Assembly (NCBI RefSeq): GCF_029962835.1
Contig: NC_080590.1
Coordinates: 68,535,501 to 68,599,500, forward strand
Length of the DNA: 64,000 bases
Source: Magnolia sinica
Taxonomy: Eukaryota > Streptophyta > Magnoliopsida > Magnoliales > Magnoliaceae
Direction: 5' to 3'
In this document: positions 32,021-42,694 of the stretch, piece after piece
How positions within the stretch are numbered: position 1 is the first letter of the stretch
Layout: the number at the start of each line of letters is the position of its first letter
Made by a program: the position numbers and the translations under genes
Notes under the pieces: generated by a model
Told to the model about the DNA's origin: nothing
What the model saw: only the letters and a program-made list of their open reading frames with translations
Databases searched by the model: none

Positions 32021-33117
32021 TTGCGCAAAGGGCCATCCCCAAAAAGTATATCTCAACCGAGGTGTACTTTAGGGGGTGCAAGTAAAACTAGTAGAGTTCA
32101 ATGGTCAGACAGTATGGATAATGCCTTGGTCGATGCCTTGGTGGAACAGGTCAACCTTAGACTTAAGAGTGATATCGGGTTTAAACCCGAAGCATACAAG
32201 GCAACGATCAAAGAAATCTACGATACTTGTGGCATTTTGCTAGAAAACCATCATATTTCTAATCGCCTGTAGACCTTGAAGAGGCTGTATTGGGCAATCA
32301 AGGATATGCTCAATGCCTCTAGTTTTTGATGAGACGAAGACAAGAAGATAGTTATTGCTACAAAGGATGTTTGGGATGGATATATCGTGATAATATTTGA
32401 ACATATAATTGGTTTTCAACTCATACAATCTGATTTTATATATTTGATGAAAATATATTGTCTTTGTGTGTACAGTCACACCCCTACATTGAACGAGTGC
32501 GAGGAAAACATATCGAAAGATGGGACGACCTGGCGTTCATGTTTGGCAATGACTTTGCCCACGGTGAATTTGGAAGTACGGCTTACTCATCTCCAATTTC
32601 AGGGAAATGACGTGGCCGTAACAAACTGAATTCCGATGACAGCTCTGAGGAGGAGGCTTCCTAGACTGTACGTCTCTCATCCTCCGATGAGGATGACCGA
32701 AGTCCTGCTTCCTGCACTCGTAGTGGCGAGGGTTCCTCAAATCGGGCAAAGCGATATACCAATAGCCCAATGGAGGCCACTTTAGGATCTCGTCATAGTA
32801 ATGCAGATGGGACCAACATAAGCCGTCTAAGGAAGTGTAAGCCGAGTGAACATATAGGGGACAGGATGGGGGAAGTGGCAGAAGTCGTGAACAACCTGAC
32901 CATTACAATGGCGCAGGGAAAGAGCATGTCGCGTGTGCAACGGTTGTTGGGTATTCTGGAGGAGGTGGATGGTCTTTCCCATGAAGACAAAATTCGTGTT
33001 GCAAGGGTGTTGCAAACCGATTTAGTCAGTGCTGGGTTTTTTTATATAAAGATGGGACATGAAAGAAGAATGGAATGGATAGACAAAGTTATCCTTCCTC
33101 GCAGTGGCTTGAAGTGA
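32021..33117 (+). pseudogene. Harbinger Myb/SANT-like DNA-binding protein, interrupted
   Basis: 'SRVQWSDSMDNALVDALVEQ' and 'FKPEAYKATIKEIYDTCGIL' (32090-32250) form the Myb/SANT-like domain found in PIF/Harbinger ORF1 and in L10-interacting MYB proteins. It continues after TAG 32270-32272 as 'TLKRLYWAIKDMLNAS' and, shifted, 'IVIATKDVWDGYI'. A GT-AG intron of about 85 bp (about 32388-32474) precedes 'PYIERVRGKHIERWDDLAFM'. The last exon is open to TGA 33115-33117 apart from TGA and TAG near 32612 and 32663, with an acidic Ser-rich stretch and the C-terminal 'ILEEVDGLSHEDKIRVARVL'. In these transposons the protein binds the TIRs and helps import the transposase. Not functional as it stands. Confidence 0.85.
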
Positions 33118-33362
33118 AAATGGGCCACGTGTTATATCTGTTGATTGTTTTCTTTTGGATCATACTTTTTTTTTTTTGCTGGATTGTTGTGGATAATGTT
33201 TTACTGGAGCTTGAGAAGGCTCAGTTTGGGGGTTTAACTTTAATACCCTGGGTGATCTATTTGCTGCTGGAGCAGCAATTCTAACTTTAAAATCTTGGAC
33301 TGCTATATATTGATTATGCTATAATGGAATGATATAGTATTGATTATGTTGCAAGTTATGAC

Positions 33363-34230
33363 TTTCACCGATACAGTAATTCTGTACCAATTCACTGATA
33401 CAGTATTGATTATGGAGCAACAATTCTGTCTAGTTATTATGTTTAAGGTTTCAGACATTCATTAATACAGTATTGATTTTGTGTCTTATTGATATATAAG
33501 TTGAAATACTTATGGTTGACAGATTAATATTGTTTTTACTATAACTCTTCTGTCTGGCCTAATCTTGACAAATTAATTTCGAAATACCTGTTCTGATTCC
33601 CAATTATACTGCTATTGTCCTATATTTGATATTTTGATATGTAATCTTGAGATGATATCACTAAAATAGATATTTTTGATTATGCAATTTTACTGATACA
33701 CTTCTGACCTCGATAATCTATTCCTGGATTATATATTGATTTTGCAGATTATGATTCAATGTTCTACTGATATACTTTTGTCCTGTGTAAATGACGTGGA
33801 TTACTTCGGCTTTATGTATGAAAATTTAGATTTTTACTGGTACTATTTTTGCTATTGAGAAAGATTTGTTTTCTGAATTTTAATACTCTAATTCGATCTT
33901 GTACTAATACTCTTTTGTCTTGAATTAAACCTGACAGATGTGGAATGAAATAATGTCTCTGATATTCAGGTTTTACTAATACTATCCTATATTTGGATAT
34001 ATAGATAGGTAATATGGAGATTTGCTAGGTTGGTTGACGTGATGAATATGTTCCCTGTTGGTTAACATGATCAATTCATCTTCTTTGCCAGGTTGGTTGA
34101 GGTGATCAATTTCTAACCTGTAAGTCAAAGATTCGAAATTTGTTACCCACATCTTCAAAAGATATATAATATGGAGATTATATAACAGAATTAGAGGAAA
34201 AAATTCAGATTAATTTTTTTACTGATATAC
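33363..34230 (+). repeat. Degenerate tandem array, period about 69 bp
   Basis: Phrases of the form 'ttttactgatayactttt' begin at about 33391, 33458, 33533, 33602, 33688, 33762, 33832, 33900 and 33971, spaced 67-86 bp with most intervals 67-75. A weaker copy lies at about 34217. The units are well diverged. The array lies between the Myb/SANT ORF and the next coding exon of the Harbinger element. Confidence 0.6.
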
Positions 34231-34265
34231 TTCTGATTAACTTGTTGATTATTGATTGCAGCGAA

Positions 34266-34421
34266 ATGAAGCAAAAGTTTTATGTAGTGTTTGTTGGGAG
34301 GAAACCCGGAATATATGCGACATGGGAGGATTGCAGTGCTTAGATTCACTGTTTCAGTGGTTGTAAACACAAGTCGTTCACGACTTTCGAAGATGCCATG
34401 AATGCCTGAAATCAGCACCAG
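34266..34421 (+). pseudogene. RNase H1 N-terminal / viroplasmin-like domain exon in the Harbinger element
   Basis: ATG 34266 opens 'MKQKFYVVFVGRKPGIYATW', then 'EDCSA', a stop, 'IHCFSGCKHKSFTTFEDAMN' and a second stop. The pattern (Y-V-V-x-x-G-R-x-P-G-I-Y, then F-S-G, K-S-F, E-A) is the RNase H1 N-terminal hybrid-binding fold, also called the caulimovirus viroplasmin domain. The exon ends at a 'cag|gttggt' donor, and 'catttag|gcc' near 34540 may be the matching acceptor. This fold binds RNA-DNA hybrids in RNase H1. Its presence inside the TIRs with transposase and Myb/SANT suggests a third element protein or a captured exon. Two in-frame stops. Confidence 0.7.
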
Positions 34422-34836
34422 GTTGGTTAATCCTATTTTTATCGTACGTACATAGATTTCATACTCAAAGCATTGAGTATTACATCATATTAGTACTAGG
34501 ATTAACAGAATTTATGATTGTTTATTATATCATTTAGGCCACCGTCTCCGATCGCGCGGCGGGAAAGACAACTCGAGGTGTCAGTGTTCGTGCATCTCAT
34601 CGCCTGACGACGATGGACAGTGGGACCTGTGTATCGGCTATCACAAATTGAACTGTAATCGACACCAGGTCCAGCTGGGAAGATAGTAGCCTTGAGAGGG
34701 TGGCAGTTGCTGGTGTTAGAGATGAACCATGCATCCGTCCGCTGTTTCGTTTGCTGCTTGGAATGTTGATTTTATATGTGGCTATGAGGTTGTTCTTTGG
34801 GTTATAATTTTTGTGAGAATAAGGAGAATGAACTTC

Positions 34837-34851
34837 TTCTTCTTCTTTTTT

Positions 34852-34880
<29 letters not shown>
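34837..34880 (+). repeat. Poly(T) / TTC tract
   Basis: About 45 bp of T with a few C, inside the Harbinger right part. It may be an old poly(A) tail on the opposite strand or simple slippage. Confidence 0.7.
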
Positions 34881-34884
<4 letters not shown>

Positions 34885-35616
34885 ATCTTCTTGGACTTGA
34901 TCCATGTATCATGGATTTTTTTTGTGAGACTTTCAAATCGGGTGGATAATCCGATCACATATGCTTTGATGACGTAGGGGAATTTTTGGGTATTTTATTA
35001 TTATTATAAAATTTCCACCCTGTATTCTTATTCGATGGACGGCGTGGATGAGCACCTATGTCAATGTGGGACCCACATCGCCTCTTCGGATTGGGCGCGT
35101 CCAACATCTGCGGACCACTTTCACAGGAATTTCCATGGCTAGTAACCCAGGTGGGGCTAATGGTCATGTTAGTGAATGATTCTCCTCGTCCATCTGTGTC
35201 ATGAGTCACAATTTTGTCCATCTGATCCGTGAGAAAAATTTTAGAACTCTGTGCTATTTAAAATAACATCCATACCGTTAAACACGTCAATCCAACTTGG
35301 TGACAATGGATGAATGGTTAGGATTATTCAATCAGAACATGATGGACGGGTGAGATTAATCACAAACATGACACTGGGCCCTGCCTGGGATACAATGTAT
35401 GAGAGCTTAAAATTTGCAACACTACTACACAGACTATTAATATTTATACATATATACAATATATGGCCCTTATACGTCGTTTCCAAATATTGAGTTGTAC
35501 AAGAAATTGTATACTTGCTCGAACAATACCTCCTATTGAAACATTGGTTAATGACATATTGAGTTGGATGTATTCTGAAAATCATCGAACGTATACATGA
35601 ACAGTATCCAAATATA

Positions 35617-35653
35617 ATACAATACACCCTAATACACGAATCCAAACAGGCCC
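35617..35653 (-). repeat. Harbinger right terminal inverted repeat
   Basis: Ends '...GAATCCAAACAGGCCC'; its reverse complement matches the left TIR with five mismatches over 37 bp. Followed by TAG. Confidence 0.85.
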
Positions 35654-36928
35654 TAGAATGACTCCACCAGTTATATTTGAGCTATTCACTGTTTTGATAT
35701 AGCCATCCAATTTATAGTCCCAGTTGGACAGTTACGAGTATGATTTTGAGACCACGCTCCATCCATGCCAATGATTTGAATGATCTAATTGGTACGCATA
35801 TAGACACATTTATGGTAGGATTAGATGCCAGACGTGTGTAAGGTACAACTTACTTAATCTTACCATCTCCCGAAAATTTGTAGAGACAACTGTCCACATT
35901 CGCCCGCTGATTAGTGGGCCAACACATCCAGACGGTGTGGTAGATGATATATGGAGGTTCCATAGTTTTTAAGAATTTGCTTGTCCATAGCACTAGTATA
36001 TTATAAAAGTAAATCCTATTTTGAAATTTCATTGTTGCAGATATAACAGTAAAACTGGAAAAGCACCCCAAAAGCCATCCCTTTTTTATTTCATGAGCCC
36101 GACCAGAAATCAGATAATCATTCCTGGCATGTGTAGCAGAAAATTGGGCATTCTTAGGGATGGTTATGGATGGATCAACCCATGAGTCAAAAAAGTAACC
36201 GAGTAGTTCACCAATGTACATGTACAGCAGCAGCACATCATACTGAGATGGTCCATAAATAAAAGCAAAGAAATCTAATGATCCAAATCCTCTTCGAGTG
36301 GGCCACCGGGTGACATAACACAGAAACCACACCATTCAGACAATACTCCGCTCATCAGATCTCAAGGTTTTAAAAAGTATCATCTGAAACCAGTACGCAT
36401 CGCCTGATATACACTGGTATTCGCCATGGAGGAGTAGGGGTATATCAGGCCTGTATCGGCATGAAACAGCCCGATACGGGGCAATATGTAACAGTATGGA
36501 TGATGAACAATACATTGTGTGACAGACCCATTTCAAACATTGGATCAGATGGCTCATGCTTCCCAGCCAACACAAATCTGTTTGCTGGGCGTTACAACAA
36601 AATGGTCATGATCACCAGACGATTTCAAAATTTACACCCAGCACAAGAGAAAATCACAGAGTCTGATCATGCACACATGAGGCGTGTTAATATCTCATGC
36701 TTGGATTGGTTTCCCATACCTTCATGCATGCCGGTTTTTTTGGCACCTGCATGTGAGGATAGCATTTTACAGTATAGATTTACAGTCCCTCTTTATCTCT
36801 CTTTGGTAGAAGAAATACGATGCAAATGAATTAAAATTACAAATACTTAGGTGACAAACAAGTACACATCTGGATGACTGTCTTTATGAACAAGAATATC
36901 TCAAGTGTACCATGCCATCCTTCATGCT

Positions 36929-36960
36929 AAAATAATAATAATAATAATAATAATAATAAT
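36929..36960 (+). repeat. (TAA)n microsatellite
   Basis: About ten TAA units. Confidence 0.9.
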
Positions 36961-37382
36961 TGATAACCTGTTTCCACTTTCATCTATTTCTTTTGTTAAT
37001 TTTCAGAGCATTTCCTATCTCAGATGGGAGAATAGAAGAAAGAAAAAGGGCATACTCCTAGCAAAGTCTGAAAATTAAGGCAAGCAACACTAAAATAAAT
37101 GATATAGATATTACACACACCATTCATCATCTGATTCAAAGACAGAATAGCATCTCATAAGAAGTCTCTTTCAAAGACCTTTGCTTCTCCCGAGTAAGTT
37201 TACAATATCGTACAGCACTGATTGGTTTTCTTGGCTTGCTTGTAAAACATCTGTTCAAGAAGACATCCCATCCATCAGCATGCAACCTTTTAAGTTACTT
37301 TAAGAATCAAACCATGTGTACAACTATCTATCCATACATAATGGAGACCTATGCATGTGTGCATAAAAGCATCTGATGGGTA

Positions 37383-37461
37383 GAATGCATGTACATGAAT
37401 ATGCATCATGTTGTACAATGCATTGACACCACATGTATGAAAGTGTTATGTACATGCATTC
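37383..37461. repeat. 14-bp perfect inverted repeat with RY-like core
   Basis: 'gaatgcatgtacat' (37383-37396) and its reverse complement (37448-37461) with a 51-bp loop. It includes the 'catgcat'-type RY core. Hairpin or MITE end; function unknown. Confidence 0.6.
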
Positions 37462-37509
37462 TCTTGAGTGGTGCACGATTGCTACATATCAATCAATTTC
37501 AGGATTGGC

Positions 37510-37524
37510 AAAAAAAAAAAAAAA
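37510..37524 (+). repeat. A15 homopolymer at the LINE breakpoint
   Basis: Run of A on the plus strand exactly where the minus-strand LINE homology ends. In the LINE sense strand it is poly(T), so it is not this LINE's own tail. Confidence 0.75.
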
Positions 37525-39220
37525 GTGATTGGATACCCATCAGGACTAGGCACTTTATCCCGACCCAACTCCCACACTGCATCCTTGAGTTCCTCAATAG
37601 AAAATGGCATTTCCAGACTCTCGGCATCATCGTGGGAGAGGAAGTCGAAGTCAAGCTCATCAAAATTAGGTCTAACAAAACCCTTGGCGGAAAGTAATTT
37701 AGAATAGAAACTAATCACAACATCACAAATGGCATTCTTATCTAAAATAGAAGAACCTTTCCACCAATAAGAGGAGAAATGCAATTGACCCTCGCTCGGG
37801 CACTTGCAGTGGCATGGAAGAATTTGGTGTTTTTATCACCTTCGGCCAACCACACAGCACACAAGCATTGACACCATTTGATTTCCAACTCCTTAACCCT
37901 AGAAGCATAATTGGAAAGTAACTTAGCTCTGAGGTTGAAATCAGATTTGAATAGGGCCTCGCTTTGCTCCAAGATATCCAATGACTGAATCTTGGTCAAC
38001 AATGACTCCATTTCTTTTTCTCTTAAAGCATACACCTCCTGTCTCCAAACTTTATCTTCTCCTTCAGCATCCTCAGTTTCTTGTAGAGAACAAAACCTAC
38101 ATTTCCGAACACGGCAAAAGAATTCCACAATTCGATAACAAGATCGTGGAAGCCTTCAACCTCAGGCCAAGCTAGCTTGAATCTGAAGGGATGAGGCCCC
38201 CAATTCAACTCTTCGACATCCAACAAAATAGGACGATGATTCGATATAGGCCTCAAAAGCCCCTGTTGATGCGAAAAAGGAAACCATTGGATCCATTCCA
38301 GAGACACTAAAAACCTATTGAGAAGTGACATAGCTAGAGAAGACTGCTCATTCGACCAGGAATATTTGATCCCCCCCGGGAGATCGATGAGCTAATGATT
38401 AAGAACCCAATTAGATACAGCTGGTCACTTTGGATGCCTTAAGCTTCTCAGACAGTAACCTAACGACGTTAAAATCCCCTCCTAAGCACCAGGGGAGGGG
38501 CCATCTGTTAGGGATTGACCATAATTCATCCCAAAAAGAAGGGCAAAGAGAAGGATAGTATGGACCATACATGACACTGTTTATTTAAACAAGATACTAA
38601 CAGAGAAAAAATATACCCACTTATCTTCCAGACAGCAAAGATCAGGGTTCCAGTAGATCAGGATTCCTCCTGAACCTGATGCTCCTAAGGAATCAAGAGC
38701 CACCCGCTTGACTCTTTTACGACCCCAAAATGATTCAACCAAACTCCTGGATATTGACTGGATTTTGGACTCTTGAAGGATAATAATAATTGCCTTCGAC
38801 CACTTACAGACATTTTTAATGAGGATGTGTTTACAGGGGGCATCCCAACCCACGGACTTTCCTTCTGGCCCAGCACCCGATCTTGACAACTCCCTGCATC
38901 TTCTAGGTGCAGGAAGAGAATGATGGATCTCTCTGAATTGAAGATCTCAGATCCTTCTTTCCTCCATCATCTTGAATAGAGCCATGTAGTCTTTATATCT
39001 GTTACCAAAAACTACCCTGAGAAGATGACCAACATGACAAAGCACGTCCCTAACCCATCTCTTACCTTTAACAATCTCCACCAAAATCTTCAAGTGCTCA
39101 TCAGAGAGGGTAGAAAAATCATTCATGCTCGCCCAGGGGCAATCGGTGATTTCTGCTCAAGCAGCTTGGATAGGGAAGGCAACAAGGGCCTCCTCCAGTG
39201 ACATGAATAACAAAACCTGA
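37525..39220 (-). pseudogene. LINE (L1-type) fragment: endonuclease and start of reverse transcriptase
   Basis: Reading from right to left, a possible upstream coding part ('MNDFSTLSDEHLKILVEIVK') is followed by the APE-type endonuclease. That has 'IIIILQESKIQSISRSLVES' (catalytic Glu region) at about 38780, 'GGILIYWNP' at about 38650, 'GPYYPSLCPSFWDELW' and 'WPLPWCLGGDFNVV' at about 38560-38470, and 'LDVEELNWGPHPFRFKLAW' at about 38200. A linker and the RT entry 'DKVPSPDGYPI' (about 37540) come next. It stops abruptly at an A15 run (37510-37524, plus strand), so RT core, RNase H and true 3' end are missing. Several frameshifts. L1 proteins nick DNA and prime reverse transcription at the target. 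Confidence 0.85.
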
Positions 39221-40426
39221 AGAAGCATGAGATATGGAACACAAAGAAGGTGGAGAAAATGGAACCAAAGCTAGCGGGCCTATCGGATCAAGACAGGTTT
39301 GCTGATGACTGCTGGCTGATCAACGAATTTTTACATATTTGTGTATTTCATTATGCATAATGCATAATGTTTGAATGATATGAACTCGTTTTGGATATAA
39401 TTGCATTGCTTTTGTCCAACAACTCATAGTTGGGGCCCCTATCCAATGGAAACCTATTATGTATTGATTTTTTGTCTAATATTTGAGTCCTCTGTGCATA
39501 ATCTTGTGCCTCTTAACATCCCCTGAAGTTCCATAGACAAATTCCACCATTTTCCTAATGTTTCCCCTAAAATGCAATATATTTCCTGGTACATGTGATA
39601 TTATAGACGATATCAATACATGTTTCCATGTCTTGGAGGTGAGATACATTTAAAGATAAACAATACATAAAACCCTGCCTTGGGGTAAGGTGGTTGTTGA
39701 AGGCTTAAGTTTCATTGTCAAAAAGGCAAAAAATAAAAGTTTATTGTGGAAGACAAGCAGTTAGGTGGCATCCCGCCTAAACTAAAATTTCTGGGGCTTT
39801 ATGCAATTGCAGTTACGTGGAATTCTGCAGTTAGAAACTTTTCAAAACAAATTGGGGGCAGCCTGGTTTTCCATTTAGAAGAAGCCATAAAAAGGAAGAA
39901 ATCAATTATTTTCAGCAGCAGTTGGTCTTCCTTCAAGCAATTGTGGTGGATCGTAACACGGAGGATCATAGAAGAGGCAAATTGAATGCCTCGGGAAATT
40001 TCTCAGCTAACTAATTCTTTTGTAAGTCAGGAGAAAGCCAACTCATTGTTCCCTTCTATAGTTTGGCTCAGGAAAATATCCACTGCTTGCTGAAAAAATG
40101 CGCATGCATAAAAGGTGCATCAATGTGTACTAATAGTATCAGGGCTTCAAGGTTCAACCCGAACCCGGTTGACTCAACCTGAGTTTGGGTCAGGTTTGGT
40201 CGGGCTATCAAACTCCTCAGTTGGGTTCAAGTTGGAAAACACCAGCCTAATTTGAATTTGGGTTAGGTTCGGGTCAAATAGATTCGGGTCAGGTTAGATC
40301 AGGTTGGGAATAATCACGTGTATTTAGGTCAGTTTGGGATGGGTCGAGCATAGAGGACTTCAGGTTGGATTTGGTTCGGGCACCTCAGTTGGAATTCAGG
40401 TCAAGTCGGGTTGTGGGTTGGGTCCT
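39221..40426. other. Non-coding region with 'gggtcaggtt' repeats
   Basis: From about 40144 to 40426 the sequence is dominated by degenerate 'ggttcgggtcaggtt' units ('gggtcaggtttgg', 'cgggtcaggttag', 'gtcaagtcgggtt'). The remainder (39221-40143) has no domain; the ORF at 39746-39985 is not recognised. Confidence 0.5.
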
Positions 40427-41628
40427 TGATGCAGGACACGAAATTCAAATATGATGTATGAGATTTCAGGCTTAAGATCACGTTAGTTCAGAAACAATTA
40501 CACAAATTCCATATCCCACATGAAAGTCCAAACCATTTAATTAAGAGGAATCTATGCGGGTGCAAGCCTAAACATGTTAGGGCTGGATCTGTTAAAATTA
40601 TAAACCAAACGATACTCAAAGGTAAGTAGTAATCATCCACACATGCACAGCAATCAGTCCCTAATACAAGGGATTCACCAATTTCAATTCAAGGAACCCT
40701 AAGGAGAGAAAATGGGCAAATAAATTAGGGATAATGCAATCTAGGGTTAGGGTTTATGAAAAACTGGCATGAGATGGTAAAATAAGAAGAAAACCTGAAC
40801 CAGAAGACAATTCCCGCACACGGACAGCAACAATGGCCCAGACACACGTGCGTGTGATCATGGCCGCACGTGTGTGGGGCCCACTATTCAAAAAAGGCCA
40901 CCTTGGCCCCGGTCGGCCAGGGATGGACTCCAAAACCCCCAAATCTCAACTCGAACCGATGCACGGTTTGTGCGTAGTGTTCTGCCGAAGTTTCAGCCCT
41001 CCTGCAGGGCCAAAATCTGGAATTCTTCTATAGAGAGGAAAATTACTGCAATAAAGAACGGATTTGAATCCTGGATGATTGTACGAGATGAGAAGTATGG
41101 ATGGTAGAAGATGGAGGTGAATCGGAATAGATGTGGCTTCGCACCATGGTAGTTAGCCCTTCAAAGAAGGGAAGGCTTCACACCTAATTAGGTTTTCATA
41201 ACTCGCAAAGGAACAGGAAAATGCAACAATTTTTATTAATCTTCATTGAATTAAAAGAACTACAAAGGGTGCCTATTTATAAGAAAACCCTATACCCCAA
41301 AACTCGTGCCATGTGCGCAACCTATTACTTGGCGATGAAGTAAACTAAAATAAAAACCAATCAAAGAAATCTAAAGGTTCTAAATAATATAAATAAGTAA
41401 AACCTAAAGTATCAACTTAATCCGAGTAGTGGGCTCCGATCATGAGATCCCATGATAGGCTTTATTTGATTATTGGGCTCACTCTAATGAACTAAAACTC
41501 CGTCTTCTAACTAGGAGGCCCTCCTTGAACGTCGTCATCGAGCCAGATCAATGGTGGGGCCCTCCCTCTACTTCCGTATGTGCGTAGGAGGCAGCGTGCG
41601 TGGGTGTGTGCGCGTGATGTCCCCATCA
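40427..41628 (-). repeat. LTR of chromodomain gypsy element W (its 3' LTR)
   Basis: Boundaries TGATG...CATCA, 1202 bp. On the minus strand it follows the W coding region directly, after the purine-rich 'agccggggagaat' (41629-41640). A TATA box reads on the minus strand near 41275 ('TATAAATAGG'). The 5' LTR of W is missing. Confidence 0.65.
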
Positions 41629-41639
41629 ATTCTCCCCGG

Positions 41640-42694
41640 CTACGAAGATTTCGCCACTGGCGAAATAAAACTCCTGAACCACTCCAGGATGTCAGGATCA
41701 AGTCTCTGAAGCTCCTTCTCAGTGAGTCACGTACTGTCTGAAACTAGGCGTGACTTCCATTTAACCAGGTACTTATAAAACTCGCCGTCCGATATTGAAA
41801 CTATCTGATGGTCCATGTTATCCCCTATTTCCTCTCTGAGTATGTGAAGGTTAGGTATGAGAGGTAGAGGCTGAGAAGAAAGGTCAAGAAAAGTAGTTAT
41901 GGGAGGTAGAGGCTGGGAAAATGGGTCGAAACAGGTATGTATGGGACGTAGAGGCTGGAAAAATGGGTCAGGACAGGTAGGTATGGGATGTAGAGGTTGG
42001 GACAATGGGTCAGGAGGGGGCCATGGATCAAGAAAAAGGTCTGGGGAATCAGGATGATTAGGCGAAAGGCTAGACAATGCATCAATGGTCCCTTGAAACA
42101 CAACTAGATCCTCCACATTGCATGTGGAACTAATTCCCATTAAGGTAAGGATCTACCTCATACGACAGATTATTTCGCTTTTATAATTTCAAGGGTCCAG
42201 TCACATTATCTATCAAATAACTTACTTAATGGCCCCTGAGGATACCGCTAGCCTCGATGCAAAACTATCACAGTATTCACACAATCTCTTTCAAACGTTT
42301 ATGCCGGTTCCGCAAAAATTTGTAATGTTCATTACTAAGAATGATCTTTCACGATTTGATGCAAATGAAATTGATGCGATGTACAAAAGACTCGCACTCT
42401 AATGGCCTATGTGACAAATGACACAAGGATAAGATTAATAAGCCTTGTGCTTATAACCAAATAGAATCTTATCAAAAGGATTTAAAATTGCGGACCTACG
42501 ACGTAACTATCAATGCAAACTCTATGGGCAAGAGTGGTGTCCCATGTCTTGGTATACTCTATCCCTCCTAGAGACTATCCAAAAGAGTTCATCTCGGGAA
42601 GACATCAAGGAACTCATCCACTACCTAATGGCCTCAAAGGGGTAACTCACATTAGCCTGGGCGCACTCTCCAGCCACAAGGCTGCCACATGTTG
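41640..42694 (-). pseudogene. W pol remnant: integrase C-terminal half and chromodomain
   Basis: Reading from 42694 leftward in shifting frames, weak integrase core traces come first ('KTWDTTLA', 'PFDKILFGYKHKA'). Then come 'SNEHYKFLRNRHKRLKEIV' and 'YPQGPLSKLF', the integrase C-terminal part. 'GISSTCNVEDLVVFQG' (42140-42080) follows, then a Pro-rich linker with a 14-residue tandem repeat (about 42025-41863). The chromodomain is 'FYKYLVKWKSRLVSDSTWLT' (Trp codon now TGA at 41727-41729) and 'EKELQRLDPDILEWF', ending at TAG 41640-41642. Chromodomains of such integrases guide insertion to modified chromatin. The 5' part is cut off at the junction with the Z LTR at 42694. Confidence 0.8.
41863..42025 (-). 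repeat. 42-bp in-frame tandem repeat in the W chromodomain linker
   Basis: Units start at 41863, 41905, 41947 and 41989 ('ggtagaggctg...tatggga' on the plus strand). On the coding strand each gives about 14 residues of the type 'DPFxQPLxPIxT'. Confidence 0.85.

Larger units (their letters stand above)
28797..35653 (+). mobile_element. PIF/Harbinger DNA transposon, full length but decayed
   Basis: Left end 'GGGCCTATTTAGATTC' (28797) and right end, reverse complemented from 35653, 'GGGCCTGTTTGGATTC'. The match continues to about 37 bp through 'TATTAGGGTGTATTGTAT' with five mismatches. A TAG trinucleotide flanks both sides (28794-28796 and 35654-35656), the 3-bp duplication expected of this superfamily. 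Inside, all on the plus strand, are transposase exons (30284-31690), a Myb/SANT-like ORF (about 32021-33117), a degenerate roughly 69-bp repeat array (about 33363-34230) and an exon with an RNase H1-N-terminal/viroplasmin-like domain (34266-34421). Stops in each ORF argue that it is inactive now. Confidence 0.85.
35657..37509. other. Non-coding region between Harbinger and LINE remnants
   Basis: Short ORFs on both strands without domains. Around 36380-36480 are 'cgcctgatatacactggtattcgcc' and 'gcccgatacgg' phrases of a type I know from degenerate plant repeats. A TAA microsatellite and a 14-bp inverted repeat are listed separately. Confidence 0.4.

Noticed and set aside
34266-34421. Endogenous caulimovirus because of the viroplasmin-like domain
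   Set aside because: No movement protein, coat, or caulimovirus RT text nearby; the domain lies within Harbinger TIRs and is also the RNase H1 N-terminal fold of cellular proteins.
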